A DNA stretch of 64,000 nucleotides from an uncultured Christensenellaceae bacterium. Its GTDB lineage: Bacteria > Bacillota > Clostridia > Christensenellales > Pumilibacteraceae. The stretch spans positions 1-64,000 of the forward strand of contig CAJULE010000003.1 of the NCBI GenBank assembly GCA_910587445.1, given 5' to 3'. Under the pieces are notes generated by a model, which saw only the letters and a list, made by a program, of their open reading frames with translations, was not told the origin of the DNA and ran no database searches. The translations under genes and the position numbers were made by a program. Below, one piece after another: positions 8,150 through 16,306 of this stretch (its first letter is position 1; every line of letters starts with the position of its first letter).

Positions 8150-10474
8150 CTATATTTTCCAAATGTCGCGGCAGTACCCGATAACCGTCCTGTCCGACGA
8201 AAACTTGCCCGCGCTTGCCGTATTCATGAAGCATTTGCGATACCACTCGTCGGTTCCGTAATCGGCGTTTACCTTGAGTTTTGTCTCGAGATAGGACTTA
8301 AAGTCGTACAAAAGATAGTAGTTGTCGGCTTTGTGCCAGCTCGCGCCCTCGAGAAGAGCGGACTTGAGCTCGGCGAATATTCCCGTTCCGCCGTCGGAAA
8401 ACGTGCCGTCGTCGAGCGTATCGACGACCGCTTTAAGCAATTTGTCGGAACTGTAAAGTTTTTTCGGCTCGTACCTGTCTTTGATTCTTTCTATGTCTTC
8501 TACGCGCGCGCCGAAGATATATTCGTTTTCCTCGCCCGCCTCTTCGGCTATCTCGATATTCGCGCCGTCGAATGTTCCGAGCGTGACCGCACCGCCGAGC
8601 ATGAGCTTCATGTTGCCCGTGCCCGAAGCTTCCGTGCCCGCCGCGGAGATCTGCTCCGACACGTCGGCGGCGGCGACAATCTTTTCGGCATAGGAGACGT
8701 TGTAATCGGAAACGAACACAACCTTTAATCTGTCGTTCGTCTCCTCGTCGGCGTTGACTTTTTTCGCTATCTCGTTTATATACTTTATTATTCCCTTTGC
8801 CCGAGTATAGGCGGGCGCGGCTTTTGCTCCGAATATGAACGCCGTGGGCTTAAAGTCCTTTATGCTTCCGTCCTTGAGCCCCTTATAAATCGCGACAATC
8901 GAAAAGGCGTTTAAAAGCTGTCTCTTATATTCGTGAAGCCTCTTTATCTGGACGTCGAAGATATAGCTTTCGTCTATCTCCACACCCTCGCGCTCCCTTA
9001 TAAACCGAGCGAGCTCGCGCTTGTTTTTGCGTTTGACAGACGCGAACTTCTCTATCTCCTGCCGGCTTTCCGCAAACGACTTGAGCTTTTCGAGTTCCGA
9101 AAGTTCGGTTATCCACTTGTCGCCTATGCGGCGGGTGATGTAGTCCGAAAGCCGCGGGTTCGCAAGTCTCAGCCAGCGCCTCTGCGTTATGCCGTTGGTT
9201 TCGTTGAAAAATTTTTCGGGATACAGCTCGTACCACTCCTTTAAAGTATCGGCTTTTATAATGCCCGTGTGGATCTCCGCAACGCCGTTGACCGCGCCCG
9301 CGACATAGCAGGCAAGCCTTGCCATGTGCACGAGCCCTCCGTCTATTATCAGCCGCCTTTCTTCGGACAGTCCGCACGCCTTCAGCTCCCTTTTCAGCTC
9401 GTCGTTTATGCGCACCGTTACGGCATAAATTTCGGGCAAAAGGCTTTTCACGAGCTTTACGCTCCACTTTTCGAGCGCCTCGCCCATCACCGTGTGATTC
9501 GTATACGCGAACGCTTTTTTCGCGACGGCAAAAGCCTCGTCGAAGTCCATGCCGTGCTCCTCGAGCCGACGTATAAGCTCCGGTACGGCGAGTACGGGGT
9601 GCGTGTCGTTAAGCTGCATGACGGCATGATCGGCAAACTCGTCGAGCGGCACTTCCTTTTCGAGCATACGGTCGATAATGTCGCCGACGGACGCGCTCGT
9701 AAAGAAGTATTCCTGCATGAGCCTAAGTCGCCTGCCCTTGTCGGCAGAGTCGTTGGGATAGAGCACCGCGCTTATCTTTTCCGCCTCCTCGCGAGCCTTG
9801 TACGCGCCGCGGTAGTCGCACGCGTCGAAGCGCGCGAAGTCGAAATTTTCCATGGGCTCCGCCTGCCACAGCCGCAGACGATTGACCGTCTTTGCCCCGT
9901 AGCCTATTATCGGCATATCGTACGGCACGGCTCTTACGGCAAACGTCTTGAAAACGACTACCTGCGCTTCGCTTTCGACGCGCCTGCTCCAAGGGTCTCC
10001 CCACCTCGTCCAATCGTCGGCTTCTTCCTTTTGGAAGCCGTCCGAAAAGCTCTGTTTAAACAGTCCGTAGCGATAACGTATGCCGTAGCCGTCGAGGTTT
10101 TTCCCGAGCGTTGCCGCCGAATCGAGAAAGCACGCCGCGAGTCTTCCGAGCCCGCCGTTGCCGAGAGCGGCGTCCTCCACCTCTTCGAAGCACTTTATGT
10201 CCCTGCCGTACTCGTTTAAGAGCTCGGCTACTTCCTCCTCCATGCCGAGATTTACGAGATTCGAATAAACGGAGCGTCCCATAAGAAATTCCGCCGACAG
10301 ATAGTAAGCCGTCTTTTCCTCCTCTTTTTTCTTCAGGCAAGCCGAATAAACGTCGTTTATTTTCCCCATGACGGCATTCGAAACAGCCGTATAAAGCTCC
10401 TTCGTGCTCAACGCCTCGAGCCCCTTGCAAAGCGAGCGTTCGACTTCTTTGAGTATAGCTTTTTTTATGCCCAT
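8150..10474 (-). CDS. glgP: Glycogen/maltodextrin phosphorylase (GT35)
   Basis: The enzyme removes glucose 1-phosphate from alpha-1,4-glucan ends using pyridoxal phosphate. Its 774 residues are slightly fewer than the usual 800-840. Visible motifs are MGRSVYSNLVNLG, ALGNGGLGRLAACFLDS, the substrate-loop segment DWTRWGDPW, and the cofactor-binding segment EASGTGNMKLMLGGAVTLGT, whose lysine carries the cofactor. GAGG lies 5 bases before the ATG. It is followed by malQ, the usual partner for debranched dextrins. No glgX, glgA or glgC is present nearby. A weak promoter (TTGCTT, 18 bases, TATGAT) can be read just upstream. Confidence 0.95.
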   Translation of the reverse strand: MGIKKAILKEVERSLCKGLEALSTKELYTAVSNAVMGKINDVYSACLKKKEEEKTAYYLSAEFLMGRSVYSNLVNLGMEEEVAELLNEYGRDIKCFEEVEDAALGNGGLGRLAACFLDSAATLGKNLDGYGIRYRYGLFKQSFSDGFQKEEADDWTRWGDPWSRRVESEAQVVVFKTFAVRAVPYDMPIIGYGAKTVNRLRLWQAEPMENFDFARFDACDYRGAYKAREEAEKISAVLYPNDSADKGRRLRLMQEYFFTSASVGDIIDRMLEKEVPLDEFADHAVMQLNDTHPVLAVPELIRRLEEHGMDFDEAFAVAKKAFAYTNHTVMGEALEKWSVKLVKSLLPEIYAVTVRINDELKRELKACGLSEERRLIIDGGLVHMARLACYVAGAVNGVAEIHTGIIKADTLKEWYELYPEKFFNETNGITQRRWLRLANPRLSDYITRRIGDKWITELSELEKLKSFAESRQEIEKFASVKRKNKRELARFIREREGVEIDESYIFDVQIKRLHEYKRQLLNAFSIVAIYKGLKDGSIKDFKPTAFIFGAKAAPAYTRAKGIIKYINEIAKKVNADEETNDRLKVVFVSDYNVSYAEKIVAAADVSEQISAAGTEASGTGNMKLMLGGAVTLGTFDGANIEIAEEAGEENEYIFGARVEDIERIKDRYEPKKLYSSDKLLKAVVDTLDDGTFSDGGTGIFAELKSALLEGASWHKADNYYLLYDFKSYLETKLKVNADYGTDEWYRKCFMNTASAGKFSSDRTVIGYCRDIWKI

Positions 10475-10550
10475 AACGTCCTCTTAAATGTGGTTTGTAT
10501 CATATTATATTCTACCACACGAAAGCAAAATTACGCAAGCGAAAACGCAT

Positions 10551-10586
10551 TTAAAAAATACGACCCCCGCATTTAAAGCGGGGATC
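10551..10586 (-). terminator. Terminator of the first ABC exporter operon
   Basis: CCCCGC (565-570 of 10xxx) pairs with GCGGGG (578-583) around a seven-base loop. On the minus strand a T-rich tract (complement of 10552-10559) follows the stem. It lies just past the stop at 10601. Confidence 0.75.
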
Positions 10587-10600
10587 GCAAACATATTCCG

Positions 10601-12613
10601 TTACGCGAACTGCGCGTTATACAGCTTTCTGTAGAAACCGTCGTCCACTTGCATGAGCTCGTCGTGCGTGCCCTGCTCCACTATGTCGCCGCCCACCATG
10701 ACGAGGATTTTGTCCGCGTCCTTTATGGTCGATAGACGGTGCGCGATTATGAACGACGTCCTGCCTTCCATAAGCCTGTTCATCGCCTTTTGAATGAGAA
10801 GCTCGGTGCGCGTATCGACCGATGAAGTCGCCTCGTCGAGTATCAGTACTTTCGGATCGGCTATGACGGCGCGCGCTATCGTAAGCAGCTGTTTTTGCCC
10901 CTGCGAAATGTTGTCGGCTTCCTCGTTTATGACGAAATCGTAGCCGCCCTCGAGCGTACGTATGAAGTGATCGGCGCACGCGATTTTTGCCGCTCTTTCG
11001 ACTTCCTCGTCGGTCGCGTCGAGCTTGCCGTAACGAATGTTGTCGCGTATCGTGCCGCTGTAAAGCCAGGTGTCCTGAAGCACCATGCCGAATTCCCTTC
11101 GCAAACCGTCCCTACTGTACTCGGCGACGTTCTTTCCGTCGAGATATATCGCGCCGTCGTTCAGATCGTAAAACCGCATTAAAAGCTTTACCATGGTAGT
11201 CTTGCCCGCGCCCGTCGGTCCGACGATCGCGACCTTACTGCCGGCTTCTATATGCGAGGAGAAATCCTTGACTATTATCTTGTCGGGGCTGTAGCCGAAT
11301 TTCACGTTTTTGAAATCCACAACGCCTTTCGCGTTCTGCGGCGCGCCCTCTCCCGTTTCCCGTTCCTCTTCCGCGTATATGAAGTCGAACACGCGCTCGG
11401 CGGAAGCAACCGTAAGCTGCAAAGTATTCATTATGCTTCCGAACTGCGCGACGGGCTGATTGAACTGGCGGACGTACTGTATAAACGCCTGAATATTGCC
11501 GACGCCGAGGCTTCCGCCCGCGACGAGCACGCCGCCGACCACGCTTACTACTACATAGCTCAGATTGCCTATAAACTGCATACACGGCTGCATGAGACCG
11601 GAAAGGAACTGCGATTTTCTCGTCGCCGCAGCAAGCCGCGTATTGAGCTTGTCGAACTCTTTTTTCGTATCGTCCTGCGCGTTGTAGAGCTGTACGACGG
11701 TATGCGCGCCGTACATTTCCTCTATGTCTGCGTTGACTTCGCCGAGCGTTTTCTGCTGCCCGACAAAGTGCTTTTGCGAGAACTTTACTACGAGCATGAC
11801 GAGCGCAAACGACAGCGGCATTATTACGAGCGCAATGAGCGTTAGGATCCAGCTTATCGAGAACATCATTACGGCGACGCCTATAAGCGTCGTTATCGCC
11901 GTCACGAGCTGGGCAAGGCTCTGATTAAGCGAAGTCGAAATGTTGTCGACGTCGTTCGTGAGATAGCTGAGCACCTCGCCACTCGCCGTAGTGTCGTAAT
12001 ACTTTAGGGGAAGCTTGGAGATCTTAAGGTCTATATCGCGCCGAAGTCTATAGGAGATCTTCTGCGCAACGCCCGCCAAAAGGAAGGTCTGGACATAAGA
12101 CAGTACGCCCGAGATCCCCATAAGAACAAGGGTGATTATGAGCACTCTGACGATCGCGTCCACGTCGAGCGACGGCGCGTACGCAAGCTTCATATTCATT
12201 ACGGCGTCCGCATATTTTTCGGGGACCGAATCCGCCGTCGTGCTGTCCTCGCCGGCAAGAGCCATAAGGTCCTTCACCGTAACTTCGCCCTTGGTTTTCC
12301 CGGACGCGTTTGCGACGATCTCCGCGAGTTCGTCCATTGTCGAGCACTCGAATCCGAGCGCCTCGTCGCCGAGATTGTTCTCGATGCCCTTATAGACTGC
12401 CTTTTGAATGACGCCGCTCATGAGTGCGTCCGTCGCTTCGCCCGTAAGATTGGGTATGTTTATCGTGAGAACTACCGAAGCGATCGCAAATACGAACGAA
12501 ATTATTATGACGGGCAGGGACGAGCGCATATACTTCAGCAGCTGTCCGAGCGTTTTCTTTGTGTTTTTCGGCTTTGCCGCAGGCGCGCCGACGCGCATAT
12601 GAGGACTAGGCAT
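10601..12613 (-). CDS. ABC exporter half-transporter, catalytic subunit
   Basis: This 670-residue half-transporter has a six-span membrane domain followed by a nucleotide-binding domain. Walker A is GPTGAGKTTMVKL, the signature is ISQGQKQLLTIARA and Walker B is VLILDEATSSVD with the catalytic Glu retained. An insertion of about 90 residues after the first membrane span (roughly 65-155) is longer than in most family members and should lie outside the cell. Its start overlaps the end of the preceding gene by 8 bases. The partner has Asp in place of the catalytic Glu, the standard arrangement of heterodimeric multidrug or peptide exporters (TM287/288, BmrCD type). The substrate is unknown. Confidence 0.92.
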   Translation of the reverse strand: MPSPHMRVGAPAAKPKNTKKTLGQLLKYMRSSLPVIIISFVFAIASVVLTINIPNLTGEATDALMSGVIQKAVYKGIENNLGDEALGFECSTMDELAEIVANASGKTKGEVTVKDLMALAGEDSTTADSVPEKYADAVMNMKLAYAPSLDVDAIVRVLIITLVLMGISGVLSYVQTFLLAGVAQKISYRLRRDIDLKISKLPLKYYDTTASGEVLSYLTNDVDNISTSLNQSLAQLVTAITTLIGVAVMMFSISWILTLIALVIMPLSFALVMLVVKFSQKHFVGQQKTLGEVNADIEEMYGAHTVVQLYNAQDDTKKEFDKLNTRLAAATRKSQFLSGLMQPCMQFIGNLSYVVVSVVGGVLVAGGSLGVGNIQAFIQYVRQFNQPVAQFGSIMNTLQLTVASAERVFDFIYAEEERETGEGAPQNAKGVVDFKNVKFGYSPDKIIVKDFSSHIEAGSKVAIVGPTGAGKTTMVKLLMRFYDLNDGAIYLDGKNVAEYSRDGLRREFGMVLQDTWLYSGTIRDNIRYGKLDATDEEVERAAKIACADHFIRTLEGGYDFVINEEADNISQGQKQLLTIARAVIADPKVLILDEATSSVDTRTELLIQKAMNRLMEGRTSFIIAHRLSTIKDADKILVMVGGDIVEQGTHDELMQVDDGFYRKLYNAQFA

Positions 12614-14336
12614 TCGCGAGTTCCTCCTTCGACAACTGCGAGTGCGCTATTTCCGAATACACATCGCAGGTTTTCATGAGCTCGGCGTGCGTGCCCTTGC
12701 CCACCATTTTGCCGGCGTCGAGCACGAGTATCTGATCGGCGTTCATAATGGAGCCGACGCGCTGTGCGACTATTATTATGTTTTTGTCCGAAAGCTTCTC
12801 CTTCAATGCTGTTCTGAGCGCGGCGTCCGTCTTGAAGTCGAGCGCGGAAAAACTGTCGTCGAAAACATAGACGGGCGCTTTTTTATAGAGAGCGCGGGCT
12901 ATGGCAAGACGCTGTTTCTGTCCGCCTGACACGTTTCCGCCGCCCTGCGCTATTTCCGACTTATATTCTTTTTCGCGTGAAGAAATAAACTCCGCCGCTT
13001 GCGCCGTTTCCGCCGCCGCACGCATATCCTCGTCGCTTCCGTTGCCGTCCGCATACTTTATGTTGCTTTCGACCGTACCGCGAAGCAGGACGTTTTTCTG
13101 CGGCACGAACGACACGTTGTCACGAAGGCTTTCGAGCGTGTAGTCGCGAATGTCCCTGCCGTCGAGCGTTATGCTTCCGCCCGAAACGTCGTAAAGACGC
13201 GGAATGAGCTTTATGAGAGTGCTCTTTCCGCTTCCCGTCGCGCCGATTATCGCCGTCGTCTGTCCGGGCATAGCCGTAAACGAAATGTCCTTTATGACCT
13301 CGTCCTCGCTGTCTCCGTAGCGGAAAGATACGTTGTCGAATACGAGCTCGCCTTTCAGTCCCTCGGCTTTGACCGCATTTTCCCTGTCGGTGACGGATAT
13401 GGGGCTTTTCAAGATCTCGCGTATTCTGCGCATGGAAGTCAACGCTCTCGGCAACATTACGAATACCATAGTCACCATCATGAACGACATGATTATCTGA
13501 ACGGCATACTGTATGAACGCCATCATGGAAGTGACGGTTCCGATGTCGTTTGCCATATAAGCGGCTATCCATATGACGGCAATCGATACGCCGTTCATCG
13601 TGAACATGACTATGGGAGTAAAGAGCCCCATGACTCTGCCCGTGAAAAGCTGGTTGTTTTTGAGCTCGGCGTTCACCTTATCGAAGCGCTCTTCCTCATA
13701 GCTCTGCGTGCCGAACGCGCGCACGACCATCATGCCCGTAAGGCTCTCGCGCGCAACCAAGTTCAACCTGTCGATTATCTTCTGAAGCTTCGTGAACTTC
13801 GGCTGTACTATTAAAAGCAATGTCACGAGCGAACAAACTATGACCGCAACGGCTACGACTATGACCCACACGGCGACGGAAATTCCCGTGCTGTTGGCTA
13901 TCGCCTTTATTATGCCGCCTATCGCGAGAATGGGCGCGTACATGACTATACGAATGAAGATTATCGTAAAAAGCTGTACCTGCGTCACGTCGTTCGTCGA
14001 GCGCGTTATGAGCGACGAGACCTGAAACTTATCGAAATCCGCCGCCGAAAAATCGGATATTTTTTCAAACAGCATTTGCCGCATTTTACGGCTTGTGCCC
14101 GCTCCGACTACCGAAGCGAGATAGCCGACCGCGACGGAAGCCGCCGTTACGACAGCCGCATAGCCGAGCATTATGCCGCCGACCTTGAGAATCTCACGCG
14201 TGCCCGCTCCGAGCACCACTCTTTCCAAAAGATCGGCCATATATTCGGGCATCGCAAGATCGGCAAACGCCTCGATAAACAGCAGGACAAAACAGAGTAT
14301 GATATGCGGTATGTACTTTTTATACGCCTTGAGCAC
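12606..14336 (-). CDS. ABC exporter half-transporter, degenerate-site subunit
   Basis: I prefer the GTG at 14336 (576 residues), which has AGGAG 10 bases upstream. The frame is open to a TTG at 14381 that lacks a ribosome binding site. Six membrane spans precede a nucleotide-binding domain with Walker A GATGSGKSTLIKL, signature VSGGQKQRLAIARAL and Walker B VYVFDDSFSALD. The Asp in place of the catalytic Glu marks the non-consensus ATP site of a heterodimer. It is the first gene of the pair, ahead of the catalytic subunit at 10601-12613. An SD-less start at 14381 is the alternative. Confidence 0.9.
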   Translation of the reverse strand: MLKAYKKYIPHIILCFVLLFIEAFADLAMPEYMADLLERVVLGAGTREILKVGGIMLGYAAVVTAASVAVGYLASVVGAGTSRKMRQMLFEKISDFSAADFDKFQVSSLITRSTNDVTQVQLFTIIFIRIVMYAPILAIGGIIKAIANSTGISVAVWVIVVAVAVIVCSLVTLLLIVQPKFTKLQKIIDRLNLVARESLTGMMVVRAFGTQSYEEERFDKVNAELKNNQLFTGRVMGLFTPIVMFTMNGVSIAVIWIAAYMANDIGTVTSMMAFIQYAVQIIMSFMMVTMVFVMLPRALTSMRRIREILKSPISVTDRENAVKAEGLKGELVFDNVSFRYGDSEDEVIKDISFTAMPGQTTAIIGATGSGKSTLIKLIPRLYDVSGGSITLDGRDIRDYTLESLRDNVSFVPQKNVLLRGTVESNIKYADGNGSDEDMRAAAETAQAAEFISSREKEYKSEIAQGGGNVSGGQKQRLAIARALYKKAPVYVFDDSFSALDFKTDAALRTALKEKLSDKNIIIVAQRVGSIMNADQILVLDAGKMVGKGTHAELMKTCDVYSEIAHSQLSKEELANA

Positions 14337-14426
14337 CTTGCCTTGTCTCCTTTTCGTTATTTCCCTATCATTTGCCCTCAAGACATTTATTCACTCTCAG
14401 ACGAGAGAATAAACACGTTTTCTTAA

Positions 14427-14455
14427 ATTATATGCTTTATTTTTCCGTTAGTCAA
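14427..14455 (-). promoter_or_regulatory. Promoter of the first ABC exporter pair
   Basis: Minus strand TTGACT (14450-14455), 17-base spacer, TATAAT (14427-14432). The transcript leader of about 85 bases contains a short CTCTC/GAGAG hairpin. Confidence 0.8.
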
Positions 14456-14503
14456 ACAACGGTATTGTGAAAGATACATGAAATTTTTTTCGTCTTACTT
14501 CCC

Positions 14504-14532
14504 TTTACAAAACCGACAAAGCGTGATATACT
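14504..14532 (+). promoter_or_regulatory. Extended -10 promoter giving a near-leaderless mRNA
   Basis: TTTACA (14504-14509), 17 bases, TATACT (14527-14532) preceded by TG one base upstream. The start codon at 14541 lies only 8 bases after the -10 box, so the transcript should begin at or within a base or two of the ATG. Confidence 0.7.
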
Positions 14533-14540
14533 GTCTCTGC

Positions 14541-15155
14541 ATGACAACAAAATACGGCAAACCCAAAAAATCATACGGCTCGTTCGTTTCGAACAAGGAT
14601 CCCGAACTTTTGAAAAAGTCGCAGAAATTGCGGCTCGTTTATATGTATCTTTCTACGCTCACTTTCGCGGTGACCCTGTTCCTTCCACAGGAATGGGCGA
14701 CTAAAGCCAAAGAGATCCTTGCCCTACAGACGGCGTACGTCATTCTTGCCGGCGTACTTATAGTCATATCGGTGATAGCCTCGTACGGCGCGGCTCGAGG
14801 ATGCAACGTCGCAAAACCGATAAGCGAAAAGTACAAGCCGAAAGCGGGCTTCGAAAACGCGACGTTTGCTTCGCAGGAGTGGTTTATGTATCTCCACATA
14901 GTTTTCGCCGCCGCCGAAATAGGTCTTATCATTTACGGATTCGGCGCATGGGGACTTACAGCCGCAGTTCTTTCCTGTGCGGGCGCGGCTTTCTCATTCC
15001 TCTCCCGCATGGCGGCGTACAGCGCGCTGAAAGACGGGCTCGACTATATTCCGCCCGCGGAAAGCACGCAAACGCAAGCCGAAGAGGATACGGAAAAAGC
15101 CGAGGAACCGACGGCACGCGAGCAAGAACCGGAAAAAGAGCAAGGCGAAGAATAA
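14541..15155 (+). CDS. Hypothetical four-span membrane protein
   Basis: The protein has 204 residues from the ATG at 14541. A basic N-terminus (KYGKPKKSYG) is followed by two hydrophobic spans (about 30-75), a soluble segment, two further spans (about 110-160) and an acidic Glu-rich tail of about 40 residues. I do not recognise the family. No Shine-Dalgarno sequence precedes the start; a strong extended -10 promoter ends 8 bases upstream, so translation is probably leaderless. A more distal in-frame ATG at 14478 lies upstream of that promoter and is unlikely. It is the only plus-strand gene in the first 22 kb and converges on cassette A at a shared terminator. Confidence 0.75.
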   Translation: MTTKYGKPKKSYGSFVSNKDPELLKKSQKLRLVYMYLSTLTFAVTLFLPQEWATKAKEILALQTAYVILAGVLIVISVIASYGAARGCNVAKPISEKYKPKAGFENATFASQEWFMYLHIVFAAAEIGLIIYGFGAWGLTAAVLSCAGAAFSFLSRMAAYSALKDGLDYIPPAESTQTQAEEDTEKAEEPTAREQEPEKEQGEE

Positions 15156-15186
15156 ATAAGACATATACTGCGGAAATCGCATAAAA

Positions 15187-15225
15187 GAGACCGAGCGTTT
15201 AAATACTCGGTCTCCTTGTTTTATT
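15187..15225. terminator. Bidirectional terminator between converging genes
   Basis: GAGACCGAG (15187-15195) pairs with CTCGGTCTC (15206-15214). A T-rich tract follows on the plus strand and an A-rich tract precedes, so it serves both the membrane protein and the lipoprotein of cassette A. Confidence 0.8.
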
Positions 15226-15247
15226 CTACGTATTTTAAATTAAGGTT

Positions 15248-16276
15248 TTAGTCTGTGCAGGTGATTATATCGAAGCGCTCGCTCGGGGTGAACGTAAGGG
15301 TCACGCCCTCGGGAGTCATCACATCGATGGCGCACATATTATAACCTACGCTCAAATCGCCGGAAAGCGAACCTATTATTATGGTGTTCTTGCCCTCTTT
15401 GAGCTTGAAACATCCTACGGTAAACCAGCCGTAATCCTCTTTGCTCGACTTTATAGCATTATTTCGCGCACCCGTTTCCGCATCGGATTCGATGATATCG
15501 TCATTTATCATGACAAGCATTTCATCGGTAAAGCGAGGCTTTGTACTGCTCTTCGCGCTGTTTATTCTGAAAGTAAACACGGTTTCTTTATCGGATTCGA
15601 TTTCCCATGTCATAGAGCCGCCGTTGTTGCCTTTCACGCCCTGAATGACCCACGCGTTGCCTTGGCTGCGGATAAGTTCGTGCGAACAATTGGAATGATC
15701 GACGGTGTCCAATCCCCAAAGTTCGTCGGGATTATTCGGATTGCGACCGGGCTTGAGCTTCGCGTCCACCGCAAGATAGACATGGGAGGTAAGTCCCTCG
15801 CCGCACTTGATGCAGGACTCGTCTTTACAGTCCGCTTCGATACAGCCGCCGCAATCGGGGCAAATCTTACACGGCTCTTCGCACTTACACTTTAATTCTT
15901 TCGTGTAATCGCAAACGCTGCATTTGTTGCCGTCGAAGGTATGCGCGGCGTTATCCTTCTTTTCGTCGGTATGCTCGCAGGTCGCCGCGTGCCAATGATT
16001 GGTTTCGTCGCTCGACCACGTTGTGGCAAAAGTGTGCTCATGCGCCTTTTTATAGCCGCAAACGCTGCACGTATCGCCGCTGAAAGTATGAGCCGCTTTG
16101 CCTTCCGTCTCGTCCGTGTGCTCGCAGGTCGCCGCGTGCCAGTGATTCGTCGCGTCGCTTTTCCACTCCGACGCAAAAGTGTGCTCGTGTCCGCAAGCGA
16201 CAAGCGTCGAAGCCGTAACAAGCATGAGCGCCAAAGAAAGCGCAAGTCCGCAAAGTTTCATTAACCCTTTTTTCAT
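15248..16276 (-). CDS. Cassette A lipoprotein: His/Cys repeats plus carbohydrate-binding-like domain
   Basis: The 342-residue precursor has a signal peptide ending in lipobox LVAC, so it should be anchored outside the membrane. Two tandem repeats of about 49 residues follow (about 29-126). Each runs HEHTF, NHWHAATCEHTDE, AAHTF and CSVC and ends in a Cys pair. Next is a Cys-rich stretch (about 129-162) with CKCEEPCKICPDCGGC, a probable metal site. The last 180 residues look like a beta-sandwich: GGSMTWEIES, VMINDDIIE and LKEGKNTIIIGS recall CBM6/CBM35-type modules, though this is inference. It is 30 bases downstream of GH3-A with its own AAAGGAG site and is probably cotranscribed. It may bind the glycan that GH3-A cuts. 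Confidence 0.8.
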   Translation of the reverse strand: MKKGLMKLCGLALSLALMLVTASTLVACGHEHTFASEWKSDATNHWHAATCEHTDETEGKAAHTFSGDTCSVCGYKKAHEHTFATTWSSDETNHWHAATCEHTDEKKDNAAHTFDGNKCSVCDYTKELKCKCEEPCKICPDCGGCIEADCKDESCIKCGEGLTSHVYLAVDAKLKPGRNPNNPDELWGLDTVDHSNCSHELIRSQGNAWVIQGVKGNNGGSMTWEIESDKETVFTFRINSAKSSTKPRFTDEMLVMINDDIIESDAETGARNNAIKSSKEDYGWFTVGCFKLKEGKNTIIIGSLSGDLSVGYNMCAIDVMTPEGVTLTFTPSERFDIITCTD

Positions 16277-16306
16277 CTTTTTAACTCCTTTGATTTTTTT
16301 TGATTT

